From: Deltaproteobacteria bacterium
GTDB lineage: Bacteria > Desulfobacterota > Desulfarculia > Adiutricales > JAGVGV01
NCBI GenBank assembly: GCA_015233515.1
Contig: JADFXS010000117.1
Coordinates: 1-7,479 of the forward strand
Direction: 5' to 3'
DNA length: 7,479 bases
Under the pieces are notes generated by a model. That model was not told the origin of the DNA, searched no databases, and saw only the letters and a program-made list of their open reading frames with translations. Positions 1-6,705 of the stretch are shown here, piece after piece. Position 1 is the stretch's first letter; each line of letters opens with the position of its first letter. The translations under genes and the position numbers were made by a program.

Positions 1-1
1 T

Positions 2-571
2 TTTGAATGGGACATGTTACTGGCTTCCATCACTTCCCTGGCTCAAGCCTTGGACGAACGCGATCCGTATACCCGTTATCATTCAGGCAATGTTTCCCGC
101 TATGCCGTGGCCATCGGCCGAAAAGCCGGCTTCAATGTCGCGGTCCTGGAAAATCTGCGTCTGGCCGGCATCCTCCACGATATCGGCAAGATCGGCATAC
201 CGGATATCGTGCTCAACAAACCCGGAAGTCTAACCGCTGAAGAATTCGAAATTATAAAGCAACATTCTCAACGCGGGGCGGAAATCCTACGGCCGATCTC
301 CACCTTGTCAACGATCATTCCCGGTATTTTGCATCATCATGAACGACTGGACGGTCGAGGCTACCCGGCCGGTTTAAAAGGGGATGATATCCCGGTCATA
401 TCGCAAATTCTGGCCGTGGCCGATACCTATGACGCCCTGACCACGGACCGGCCTTATCGTAGAGGGATGAACCCGGAAAAAGCGATAACTATCATGAACG
501 AAGTCTCCGGCACGCAGTTGTCCCCCCAGTATGTTCAACTGTTCATTGAATGGTTGTCGGAGTCGGCTTGA
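2..571 (+). CDS. HD-GYP domain cyclic-di-GMP phosphodiesterase, 5'-partial
   Basis: This is the C-terminal part of an HD-GYP protein; the frame is open to the left edge, so the start and any N-terminal sensor or receiver domain lie outside the window. HD-GYP enzymes hydrolyse cyclic di-GMP with a di- or tri-metal centre. Counting from the Met at position 14, the signature residues are all present: H23 after RDPYTRY, the HDIGKIGIPD motif at 55-64 (H55, D56, K59), KPGSLTAEE at 69-77, H84, HHHERLDGRGYPAGL at 107-121 (with the GYP triplet at 116-118), and D137 followed by the ALTTDRPYR tail motif. The complete motif set argues for an active enzyme rather than a degenerate binding domain. It ends with TGA, 121 nt before the next possible ORF, and nothing ties it to the qrc operon. 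The family assignment is very secure; substrate preference (c-di-GMP or cGAMP) cannot be read from this part. Confidence 0.95.
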   Translation, partial: FEWDMLLASITSLAQALDERDPYTRYHSGNVSRYAVAIGRKAGFNVAVLENLRLAGILHDIGKIGIPDIVLNKPGSLTAEEFEIIKQHSQRGAEILRPISTLSTIIPGILHHHERLDGRGYPAGLKGDDIPVISQILAVADTYDALTTDRPYRRGMNPEKAITIMNEVSGTQLSPQYVQLFIEWLSESA

Positions 572-675
572 CCTTCGAGCGGCTCATAGTCACCGAAGGA
601 TTCGTCGCCGGGATAGTCTTTTAATTTTGGCGGTTCGGTGAGATTTGGCGTGACAAAGGGGCCACAAGGCCGGAC

Positions 676-682
676 AAGGAGG
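676..682 (+). promoter_or_regulatory. Strong ribosome binding site for the 52-codon ORF
   Basis: AAGGAGG, a full anti-Shine-Dalgarno match, lies 10 nt before a GTG codon at 693. It is the best ribosome binding site in the window and is the main reason for believing that the short GTG-initiated frame is translated. Confidence 0.6.
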
Positions 683-692
683 ATCAAACCCC

Positions 693-851
693 GTGTTTAG
701 CGGCTTAGCCATTTGGGACGTATTAATAATTATTTTTCTGGTCATGATCATTTTCGCGGCCGGCCGGTTGGCGAGTAAAAACTCAAGTTCGGGAACCACT
801 GCCGGCCCCGATGGCCGGTCTCATCGGGAAAATCCCGATGGTTCCAATTGA
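693..851 (+). CDS. Small single-pass membrane protein, GTG start, possibly TatA/E-like
   Basis: This 52-residue frame starts with GTG and ends with TGA. The product begins MFSGLAIWDVLIIIFLV, runs through a hydrophobic helix (about residues 10-23), then has AAGRLASKN and a short polar tail rich in Ser, Gly, Asp and Arg. The arrangement of a short N-terminus, an acidic residue before a branched hydrophobic helix, then F-x-x-G/K-R-L resembles the start of TatA/TatE proteins. However, the usual FG hinge is FA here and the long amphipathic helix expected after it is missing. It could therefore be a truncated Tat-like remnant, an unrelated small membrane protein, or a chance frame behind a good ribosome site. 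What is seen: the ribosome site, an uninterrupted frame and a convincing membrane helix. The TatA link is only inference, though the downstream qrcB product is a Tat substrate. Confidence 0.5.
   Translation: MFSGLAIWDVLIIIFLVMIIFAAGRLASKNSSSGTTAGPDGRSHRENPDGSN
802..840 (+). other. Two adjacent short hairpins at the 3' end of the small ORF
   Basis: CCGGCC-ccgat-GGCCGG (802-818) is followed by CATCGGGA-aaa-TCCCGATG (822-840), an 8-bp stem with a 3-nt loop. Both fall inside the tail of the 52-codon frame. No T-run follows, so they do not look like an intrinsic terminator. They may stabilise the mRNA end or mean nothing. Confidence 0.35.
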
Positions 852-1045
852 CAATCCCTGGCTCGAGCGCCGGTCGTGACTATCCAAGGTTACACCCGAC
901 TCTCGCGGTCATCCAGTTCCGTGAACCGGATTATTAGGGACTTTGTTGTTTATAAAACTGAAACTCCCGGTAATATAAAAGCTCCTCGCAGCGAACCGCG
1001 GGGAATATTCGACCTGTCAGGAATGAAAGTATTGTAATTTTTAAT

Positions 1046-1077
1046 CGCCAACCCCGCGTCAAGCTATGGGGTTGGCG
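1046..1077 (+). terminator. Stable 10-bp hairpin upstream of the qrc promoter, possible terminator
   Basis: A perfect 10-bp inverted repeat, CGCCAACCCC (1046-1055) and GGGGTTGGCG (1068-1077), encloses a 12-nt loop. The sequence just after it (cttgttt) is only moderately T-rich, so as an intrinsic terminator it is weak. It sits before the predicted qrc promoter, so it would not be in the qrc leader unless transcription starts further upstream. Ending upstream transcription is the most economical role. Confidence 0.45.
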
Positions 1078-1116
1078 CTTGTTTGCATGTTCGAATAAAG
1101 ATCGTAGTTTTTTTGC

Positions 1117-1145
1117 TTGACAACATAAGCAAGTCAGTGGAAAAT
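1117..1145 (+). promoter_or_regulatory. Predicted sigma-70 promoter of the qrc operon
   Basis: A perfect -35 box TTGACA (1117-1122) is followed after exactly 17 nt by GAAAAT (1140-1145), a four-of-six match to the -10 consensus. Transcription would start near 1152, giving a leader of about 50 nt before qrcA. A 6-bp inverted repeat, TTGCTT (1113-1118) and AAGCAA (1127-1132), overlaps the -35 box and could be a regulator site, but it is short enough to be chance. Confidence 0.55.
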
Positions 1146-1202
1146 TCGCACCATTCAAGAATTCGTTATGTAAATCTAAATATTTCGTATAGGGGCTGAG
1201 TT

Positions 1203-1865
1203 ATGAGCCATCACGACGAGGCGTACGTGTCCGGACCTGCGATTCCCGATCCTGGAACGCCAACAACAGCCGGCCACGGGAAGAAACCGAAAAAAGGCAG
1301 TAGCTGGATTTTTCTGTTCATCGGAGTGGCTATCGGGGCAGCCGTTGGCTGGGGCCTATGGCCGGATATCCTATACTGCAAAAAAATCCAACCATTTGAT
1401 TTCAGCCATAAGGCTCACGTGGAAAAAGCCGGTCAGCAATGTGAAGAATGCCATAAATTCACTGCTGACGGTCGCTTCACCGGCGTCCCCAAGTTCGCCG
1501 ACTGCCTGCAATGCCACACTCACAACGACCGTCAGAACAAGGACAACAAGAACGAGACCGAATTTTTGGTAAAATTCGTCACCGAGGACGGGGAATTGAA
1601 AGGCAATCCCGAATGGCATATTTATTCCGCACAACCGGATTGCGCTTACTTTTCCCACACCGCCCACGTTAAAATGGGCAAAATCAAATGCGAGGAGTGC
1701 CACGGTGATCATCAAAAAACGGACAAGTTACGCCCGTTTTACCAAAACTGGCTCACCGGTTACAGTCTGGACGTGACCAGGAGTATGAAGATGACCGATT
1801 GCGCTGACTGCCATAAGAAGCGCGGCAAACCCGAAAACAACGCTTGCTTTGTCTGCCATAAATAA
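1203..1865 (+). CDS. qrcA: Menaquinone reductase, membrane-anchored multihaem cytochrome c subunit QrcA
   Basis: A 220-residue cytochrome c, the electron-entry subunit of Qrc, expected to accept electrons from periplasmic tetrahaem cytochrome c3. Residues 1-33 are polar and lysine-rich near the end; residues 34-54 form one membrane helix, which should anchor the rest in the periplasm. Five CxxCH haem motifs are visible, at C80-H84, C101-H105, C163-H167, C200-H204 and C215-H219. Likely distal histidines lie in the two FSHxAHV stretches (H69/H72 and H152/H155), as in the c3/c7 style of bis-His haems. Two further cysteines, C59 and C147, lie outside any CxxCH. From memory the D. vulgaris subunit carries six haems, so the count of five is worth checking. 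An AGGGG ribosome site lies 7 nt before the ATG. It is the first gene of the operon; the next start is 29 nt downstream. The call rests on both the cytochrome and its three partners. Confidence 0.9.
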   Translation: MSHHDEAYVSGPAIPDPGTPTTAGHGKKPKKGSSWIFLFIGVAIGAAVGWGLWPDILYCKKIQPFDFSHKAHVEKAGQQCEECHKFTADGRFTGVPKFADCLQCHTHNDRQNKDNKNETEFLVKFVTEDGELKGNPEWHIYSAQPDCAYFSHTAHVKMGKIKCEECHGDHQKTDKLRPFYQNWLTGYSLDVTRSMKMTDCADCHKKRGKPENNACFVCHK

Positions 1866-1894
1866 AGGCGCCGCGGAAAGGTAGAGGACAGAAA

Positions 1895-4312
1895 ATGGAC
1901 CGCAGAGGATTCATAAAATTAGTACTAGGCGCCGCGGCTGGTTTTCATTTGACTCCCGTTCCGTGGCATTTAATAAACGACGTCGGCAAATGGACTCAAA
2001 ATTGGCCGTGGGTCCCCCGTTCCACGCGTATGCCCAATTTGGCTTATGCCCACACGGTTTGCACATTATGTAAAGGCGGCTGCGGGATAAAGGTCCGCCT
2101 GGTGGATGCCAAACGTTCATGCAAAGTCGAGGGCCAAGCCGGAGCGCCGGTCAACCAAGGCAAAGTCTGTCCGATAGGGGCGGCCGGACCGCAATATCAA
2201 TATTCTCCTTCCCGTTATCTCGGGCCGCTGAAAAGAGTCGGCGCCCGCGGTTCGGGAGCATATGCGCCAATAACCTGGTCTGACGCGGTAAAGGAAATCG
2301 GCGCCAAGCTGGTCGATCTGCGCAAACAAGGCTTGGCCCATACCGTGGTCATGATCACCGGCCGCAAAAACACCATGATCCGCCAGCTATCCGCCCGGTT
2401 TATGGCCGCTTATGGTTCCCCCAATCTAGTGGACATGCCTTCAGTCGCGGGTTCCTGGGATTATGCGGTCCGCGCCCAATTCGGCGTTGAGACCGGTTTA
2501 GGCTATGATTTAGAGAAAAGCCGGATGGTCCTCAGCTTCGGCTGCGCTCTGATTGAAGGCTGGGGCTCGCCGGTCCGGACTATTCAAGCTTTTAGCCGGT
2601 GGCGTTCCTCGGACAAAGTCAAGTTTGTCCAGATCGATACCCGTGGTTCCATCACCGCGTCCAAAGCCGACCAGCTAGTGGCCGTCAATCCCGGCACCGA
2701 AAGCGCCCTGGCCCTGGGCCTGGCCCACGTGATTATCAAGGACGGATTATATAACAAGGACTTCGTAGCCAAATACGCTTTCGGTTTTGACGAATTCCAA
2801 ACCATGGTCCTCAAGGACTACTCCCCGAATCAGGTGGCGCTGATCACCGGTGTGCCGGAAAACGTCATTGTCGCGTTAGCCCGGGAATTCGCCAAAACGG
2901 AAAAAGCCTTGGCCCTGGCCGGGAAAGGCAAGGGCGCCATACCCAGCCAGGTATATGAACTTATGGCGGTTATGGCCCTGAATGCCTTGGTGGGCAACAT
3001 CAACCAACCCGGGGGAGTGATCGTCAAACAAGATTTGCCCTTGGCCAAATGGCCGGAGGCCGCCGCCGACAAGATCGCTCAAACCAGCTTGGCTGTTCCG
3101 CGTCTGGACCAAGCCGGCGGCGCCAAATACCCGCTGACCCGCAGTCTGCTAGGACATCTGACCGAAGCGATTAGAACCGGCGGTCAATATCCGGTCAATG
3201 CCTTGATCATCGATCAAGCCAATCCGGCTTTCTTCGGCAGCGATCCCAGCGCCTTCCGAGCCGCCTTGGGCAAGGTCCCCCTGGTGGTCGGGATTTCGTC
3301 CATGGCCGACGATACGACTATCCACGCCGATATCATCCTGCCGGAAGCGTCCAATTTCGAAGGCCCGGCCGATGTGCTCAATCCGCCCACTCTGCCCTAT
3401 CCCTTGTTCGGCATGGGCAAAGGCTTGGTAAAATCCCGATACAATACCAAACCGGCCGGTGATATTTATCTCACCTTGGCCAAAGCCATCGGCGCGCCGG
3501 TCAGTGATGCCCTCCCGTTCAAAACCCACGCCGACATGCTTAAAGCCGGGGCTCTTGGCCTGCTGCAATCCAAACGAGGTCTGATGGCCAAGGTCAATGG
3601 CCCTCTTCCGGAAGAAATATTCGGAGCGGAAATCAAGCCGGCGTCATTCGCCGATGAAAAAGCCTTTGCCAAAGCCCTGGAAGACGGTGTGTTTTGGTAC
3701 GATCCGGCTTTTAAATACGGCGATATGAGCGCGGCTTTTCAAACTCCGTCCCGTAAATTCGAATTCCTCAGCCAGAGCATTCAGATGGCCCTGGCCGGAT
3801 TCATCGCCGAAAAGGGTTCGGAAGCGGCCATGGCCGCTTTAGGGCAGACTCGGAATTCCGATTTAACGGCTCTGCCCCACTTCGAACCCATTATTTCCTC
3901 TAAACCCAATGAAACATTCCCCCTGACCCTGGTTCCGGTGGAACAATTCAAACTGGTGACCGATTCCTTGGGGAATGCGCCTTATTTAACCAAGCTCCTG
4001 GAAGACCTGACCCTCAAGGGCGGAAAATCGGTCGTGGACGTCCATCCCCACACCGCTGAGGAATTGCACTTGCATGAAGGCGACCGGGCTTGGCTGGAAA
4101 CCCCCAAGGGCCGCCAGGAAGTCTTGGTTCACCTGTTTGAAGGAGCCAGACCCGGTGTGGTTTACGCCCCCGTGGGCCTGGGACACGTGGGATTCGATTT
4201 GTACCTGCGAGACAAGGGGAGCAATGTCCTGGAGATCGTCGAAGCCAAGCTCGACCCCTTGTCCGGTGAGGCTTTGTATTGGGCCACCAAAGCCAATTTG
4301 ATGAAGGCGTGA
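1895..4312 (+). CDS. qrcB: Menaquinone reductase, molybdopterin-oxidoreductase-like subunit QrcB
   Basis: An 805-residue member of the complex iron-sulfur molybdoenzyme (CISM) family. The N-terminus MDRRGFIKL is a twin-arginine motif followed by a modest hydrophobic stretch, so folded export by Tat to the periplasm is expected. A [4Fe-4S] site is complete: C56-x2-C59-x3-C63-x28-C92. The molybdopterin-binding body follows from about residue 108, including KFVQIDTR and GTESALALGLAHVII (about 243-281), and a dinucleotide-binding C-terminal domain occupies about 675-795 (FPLTLVPVEQF, then VDVHPHTAEELHL, HEGDRAWLET and APVGLG). Where catalytic relatives of the PsrA/PhsA type carry the Cys metal ligand after GSPN, this protein reads DMPSVAGS with Ala185. 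That fits what is known of QrcB, which is reported to lack molybdenum and acts structurally or in electron transfer. It sits between qrcA and qrcC. ActB of alternative complex III is a relative, but that is a fusion of the qrcB- and qrcC-like parts, which are separate here. Confidence 0.92.
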   Translation: MDRRGFIKLVLGAAAGFHLTPVPWHLINDVGKWTQNWPWVPRSTRMPNLAYAHTVCTLCKGGCGIKVRLVDAKRSCKVEGQAGAPVNQGKVCPIGAAGPQYQYSPSRYLGPLKRVGARGSGAYAPITWSDAVKEIGAKLVDLRKQGLAHTVVMITGRKNTMIRQLSARFMAAYGSPNLVDMPSVAGSWDYAVRAQFGVETGLGYDLEKSRMVLSFGCALIEGWGSPVRTIQAFSRWRSSDKVKFVQIDTRGSITASKADQLVAVNPGTESALALGLAHVIIKDGLYNKDFVAKYAFGFDEFQTMVLKDYSPNQVALITGVPENVIVALAREFAKTEKALALAGKGKGAIPSQVYELMAVMALNALVGNINQPGGVIVKQDLPLAKWPEAAADKIAQTSLAVPRLDQAGGAKYPLTRSLLGHLTEAIRTGGQYPVNALIIDQANPAFFGSDPSAFRAALGKVPLVVGISSMADDTTIHADIILPEASNFEGPADVLNPPTLPYPLFGMGKGLVKSRYNTKPAGDIYLTLAKAIGAPVSDALPFKTHADMLKAGALGLLQSKRGLMAKVNGPLPEEIFGAEIKPASFADEKAFAKALEDGVFWYDPAFKYGDMSAAFQTPSRKFEFLSQSIQMALAGFIAEKGSEAAMAALGQTRNSDLTALPHFEPIISSKPNETFPLTLVPVEQFKLVTDSLGNAPYLTKLLEDLTLKGGKSVVDVHPHTAEELHLHEGDRAWLETPKGRQEVLVHLFEGARPGVVYAPVGLGHVGFDLYLRDKGSNVLEIVEAKLDPLSGEALYWATKANLMKA

Positions 4313-4320
4313 GGTAAACG

Positions 4321-5112
4321 ATGAGTTCGCAAGCACCGACCTCCAATATAAAATACGGCATGGTCATCGACCTGGATAAGTGTACGGGTTGCGGCACTTG
4401 TTCCGTGTCCTGCATGACTGAAAACAACATTTACATTCTCGAAGACGAAACGGACAAAAACCGGTCCATAACCTGGCTGCGGATCTACCGTCTGGAAAAC
4501 GGCGAAGCTTTCCCCAACGCTAAGGTGGCCTACCTGCCACGACCGTGCATGCACTGCGATGCTCACGCCCCCTGCGTCTCGGTTTGTCCGCCGATTGCCA
4601 CCACCCAGGACGAAATCGGCGGTATTGTCAGCCAGATTACGACCCGGTGCATCGGTTGCCGATACTGCATGGCGGCCTGTCCTTACCATGTCCGGTATTT
4701 CAACTGGTTCGATCCCTGGCCTCTATACATGGAACATGTCAACCCCATGACCGAGGCTTTGAACCCCGACGTAGCCCCCAGGATGCGCGGTGTTGTGGAA
4801 AAATGCACTTTTTGCCACCACCGTTTGATGGCCGCCAAGGATAAGGCTTACACCGGCGGCAAGAGAATCATCCCGGAAGATGATTATCAAACCGCTTGCA
4901 CTCAGGCGTGTCCGGCCAAAGCCATTACCTTCGGCGACCTGAACAATCCCGAGCACCAAGTTCATAAGCTGCTCAAGGCCCGCAAAAGCCATGCCTTCCG
5001 CCTATTGGAAAAACTGAAGACGGAACCTAAGGTCTGGTATTTGTCGTCCCAGGAGTGGATACGTAAAAAGGGTGATAACTCGCTTGATCTGCCCAAAGGC
5101 AAAGGATATTAA
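4321..5112 (+). CDS. qrcC: Menaquinone reductase, iron-sulfur subunit QrcC
   Basis: A 263-residue ferredoxin-like subunit of the NrfC/DmsB/PsrB type that relays electrons between the periplasmic subunits and QrcD. Sixteen cysteines fall in four clusters: C21-x2-C24-x2-C27-x3-C31; C76-x2-C79-x5-C85-x3-C89-P; C110-x2-C113-x2-C116-x3-C120-P; and C162-x2-C165-x27-C193-x3-C197-P. The family is reported to hold both [4Fe-4S] and [3Fe-4S] clusters; all 16 ligand positions are cysteine here, so the sequence does not show which would lose an iron. There is no signal peptide, so export by riding with Tat-exported QrcB is inferred, as for other CISM small subunits. The start is 8 nt after the qrcB stop, and its GAGG ribosome site overlaps that TGA, suggesting translational coupling. 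The Lys-rich C-terminus (about 214-263) has no recognised domain. Confidence 0.93.
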   Translation: MSSQAPTSNIKYGMVIDLDKCTGCGTCSVSCMTENNIYILEDETDKNRSITWLRIYRLENGEAFPNAKVAYLPRPCMHCDAHAPCVSVCPPIATTQDEIGGIVSQITTRCIGCRYCMAACPYHVRYFNWFDPWPLYMEHVNPMTEALNPDVAPRMRGVVEKCTFCHHRLMAAKDKAYTGGKRIIPEDDYQTACTQACPAKAITFGDLNNPEHQVHKLLKARKSHAFRLLEKLKTEPKVWYLSSQEWIRKKGDNSLDLPKGKGY

Positions 5113-5127
5113 AGAGGTGGTGATAAC

Positions 5128-6339
5128 ATGGATGCGGAACTGATCCCCGACGGACTGCAGTTCTACGCCGGCCTGATTCCGTGGTTGGCCCTGGTCGCCC
5201 TGGGCGGCCTGGGTGCGTTTTACTGCTTGTGGTACGGCCTGAACAAAACCAACATGAACGAATATTTTGCCTTTGGGGTGTGGATCGTCTTCGACCTGGC
5301 GGTCATCGCCTTGGGCGCCGGCGCCTTCTTCACCGGATTCCTGACTTACATCATCGGCAAAAAAGAACTGAAATCCATCATCAACCTGGCGGTGATCATC
5401 GGATTCATTTGTTATTCCGGAGCCATCGGCATGTTAGGTATCGACATCGGCCAGCCTTTGCGCGGATGGTTCATCTTCTGGCATGCCAACGTCCATTCCA
5501 TGCTGACCGAAGTGTCCTTTTGTATCACTTGCTACCTGATGGTCCTGACTATCGAGTATCTACCCAATATCCTGGAAAATCGTCAATTGAACAAGGTCCG
5601 GGAATTCCACTTTTTCGCCCATAACCTCCATGAAATAATGTTCGTCTTTGCCGCCACCGGCGTTTTCCATTCCTTCCTCCACCAAGGTTCCCTGGGCGGA
5701 ATGTACGGCGTCATGTATGCTCGGCCTTACGCGGCCCGAGCCATGTTTTCCATCTGGCCGACCACGTTCTCGTTGTTCATTCTTTCGGCCATTGCTTCCG
5801 GTCCATGCTTCACTCTGATCATCACGACCATTTTGGAAAAACTGGGTAGAAAAAAACTGGTCAAGGATGAAGCCAAACAACTACTGGCTAAAATCGCTTC
5901 CCGCCTGCTGGCCGTATATATCATTCTTAAGCTGTTGGACACCGTGACTTGGGTGACGGGTATCGCCCACGACGCCGGATTCAGTCTTGGGGATTTTTAC
6001 CGGGACGGACCATTTGGCTGGTGGACATTGATCATGGAAATCGGCGTCTTTGGCATCATTCCCGCCATAATTTTGAACTTCGACGCCGCCCGGAAGCATG
6101 AAGGCTGGCTGATGCTGGGTTGTGTTATGAACTGCATCGGCATCTGCTTCAACCGGTTCGTTTTTACCATTGTCACTACGGCCATTCCGGTCATGCCCTT
6201 TGAAAAATTCGTCGGTTACCTGCCCACCTGGCAGGAATGGTCCATCGCTTTGGCGGTTATCGGCTATGGTGGTTTGGTCTTGGCCTTATCCTACCGCTAT
6301 CTGCCGGTTTTTCCCCATGAGAAGGAATTGAATCCTTAA
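5128..6339 (+). CDS. qrcD: Menaquinone reductase, NrfD/PsrC-type integral membrane subunit QrcD
   Basis: A 403-residue polytopic membrane protein of the NrfD/PsrC family, the menaquinone-reducing and membrane-spanning part of Qrc. About ten helices can be drawn, near residues 13-38, 50-75, 84-104, 113-145, 166-185, 205-235, 256-278, 296-318, 327-351 and 368-390. Buried polar residues that could line the quinone or proton path include D56, H119, H123 and E128 in FWHANVHSMLTE, and H165, H168, E169 and H181 in helix five; these roles are inferred. The family has no haem or other cofactor of its own, so electrons must come from QrcC. The ribosome site AGAGGTGG lies in the 15-nt gap after qrcC. 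The gene ends with TAA; the terminator that probably closes the operon is about 150 nt beyond. Confidence 0.92.
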   Translation: MDAELIPDGLQFYAGLIPWLALVALGGLGAFYCLWYGLNKTNMNEYFAFGVWIVFDLAVIALGAGAFFTGFLTYIIGKKELKSIINLAVIIGFICYSGAIGMLGIDIGQPLRGWFIFWHANVHSMLTEVSFCITCYLMVLTIEYLPNILENRQLNKVREFHFFAHNLHEIMFVFAATGVFHSFLHQGSLGGMYGVMYARPYAARAMFSIWPTTFSLFILSAIASGPCFTLIITTILEKLGRKKLVKDEAKQLLAKIASRLLAVYIILKLLDTVTWVTGIAHDAGFSLGDFYRDGPFGWWTLIMEIGVFGIIPAIILNFDAARKHEGWLMLGCVMNCIGICFNRFVFTIVTTAIPVMPFEKFVGYLPTWQEWSIALAVIGYGGLVLALSYRYLPVFPHEKELNP

Positions 6340-6380
6340 GAGAAGTAAAACCGCCGCCCGATCGCGCAGGAGATATGACA

Positions 6381-6449
6381 ATGGCAAAGGCGAAAACCCG
6401 ACTACGGATATTGAAACACTCGCCACGGTCGGTTCCACGCGCCTGGTAA
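6381..6449 (+). CDS. Possible 22-residue basic peptide ORF after qrcD
   Basis: A 22-codon frame beginning MAKAKTRLRILKHSP and ending in TAA starts 41 nt after the qrcD stop. AGGAGA (6368-6373) lies 7 nt before its ATG, a better ribosome site than several of the real genes have. The peptide is strongly basic (Lys and Arg throughout) with no acidic residue and no membrane segment. It would be the last frame on the qrc transcript, ahead of the terminator. I do not recognise it; it is short enough to be chance, and a shortened remnant of a once longer gene is another option. Confidence 0.3.
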   Translation: MAKAKTRLRILKHSPRSVPRAW

Positions 6450-6487
6450 CTTAAAAATCGCGGACCAGAAAAGTCCCTACATTAAAC

Positions 6488-6522
6488 AAACTCCCCAAAG
6501 GCAAAACCCTTGGGGAGTTTTT
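6488..6522 (+). terminator. Intrinsic terminator of the qrc operon
   Basis: An 11-bp stem, AAACTCCCCAA (6488-6498) with TTGGGGAGTTT (6510-6520), runs into a five-T tract (6518-6522). The 11-nt loop can pair further (AGG with CCC) if one base bulges. This is a classic rho-independent terminator for the qrc transcript. Read on the other strand the stem is followed by TTTGTTT, so it might work both ways, but no minus-strand gene is seen nearby. Confidence 0.88.
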
Positions 6523-6570
6523 CATTTCATTTCCAATCAGTCTCCCAGATAGCCATCAGCCCCGGCCTGA

Positions 6571-6584
6571 AGCTCATCTGAGCT
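6571..6584. repeat. Short inverted repeat between the terminator and marR
   Basis: AGCTCA-tc-TGAGCT is a 14-bp near-perfect dyad. It lies about 85 bp before the first MarR operator-like site and does not share its sequence. It could be a binding site for another regulator or chance; nothing else recognisable lies in 6526-6668. Confidence 0.2.
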
Positions 6585-6668
6585 CGTCAATTGTCACGAC
6601 CAACATATTTCGCCCTCTCACCAACAAATCGACCGCAAAATCCGGGTTGAAAAGCCCTGATTAAAAAT

Positions 6669-6687
6669 TTTGTTTACATGGAAACAA
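6669..6687. promoter_or_regulatory. MarR-type operator-like palindrome, upstream copy
   Basis: TTTGTTTACATGGAAACAA contains the imperfect palindrome GTTT-x6-AAAC centred near 6678.5. Its inverted copy lies at 6706-6724. A weak promoter can be drawn here, with TTTACA (6673-6678) as -35 and, 17 nt on, TACCCA (6696-6701) preceded by a TG, so a protein bound at this site would cover the -35 region. The promoter boxes are a weak match; the palindrome is clear. Confidence 0.65.
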
Positions 6688-6705
6688 AAACATGATACCC
6701 AGATA

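Noticed and set aside
572..599. CCTTCG...CGAAGG inverted repeat right after the HD-GYP stop, as a terminator
   Set aside because: The 6-bp stem with a 16-nt loop is weak and no T-run follows directly.
590..799. Minus-strand frame of 69 codons opposite the small GTG ORF
   Set aside because: No ribosome site or recognisable domain, and the composition is that of an antisense shadow; the + strand frame has the strong AAGGAGG.
934..1158. Minus-strand frame of 74 codons in the qrcA upstream region
   Set aside because: It runs through the hairpin and the predicted qrc promoter, shows no domain, and has no convincing start signal.
1867..1938. Direct repeat GGCGCCGCGG at 1867 and 1929
   Set aside because: Only 10 bp in GC-rich sequence, one copy in the gap and one in coding sequence, with no associated structure; chance is sufficient.
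1203..6339. Alternative complex III (act) or polysulfide/thiosulfate reductase as the identity of the operon
   Set aside because: ActB is a fusion of the qrcB- and qrcC-like parts and act clusters have further subunits; psr/phs operons lack a multihaem cytochrome and keep the metal ligand. The four-gene order cytochrome, CISM-like, Fe-S, NrfD fits Qrc.
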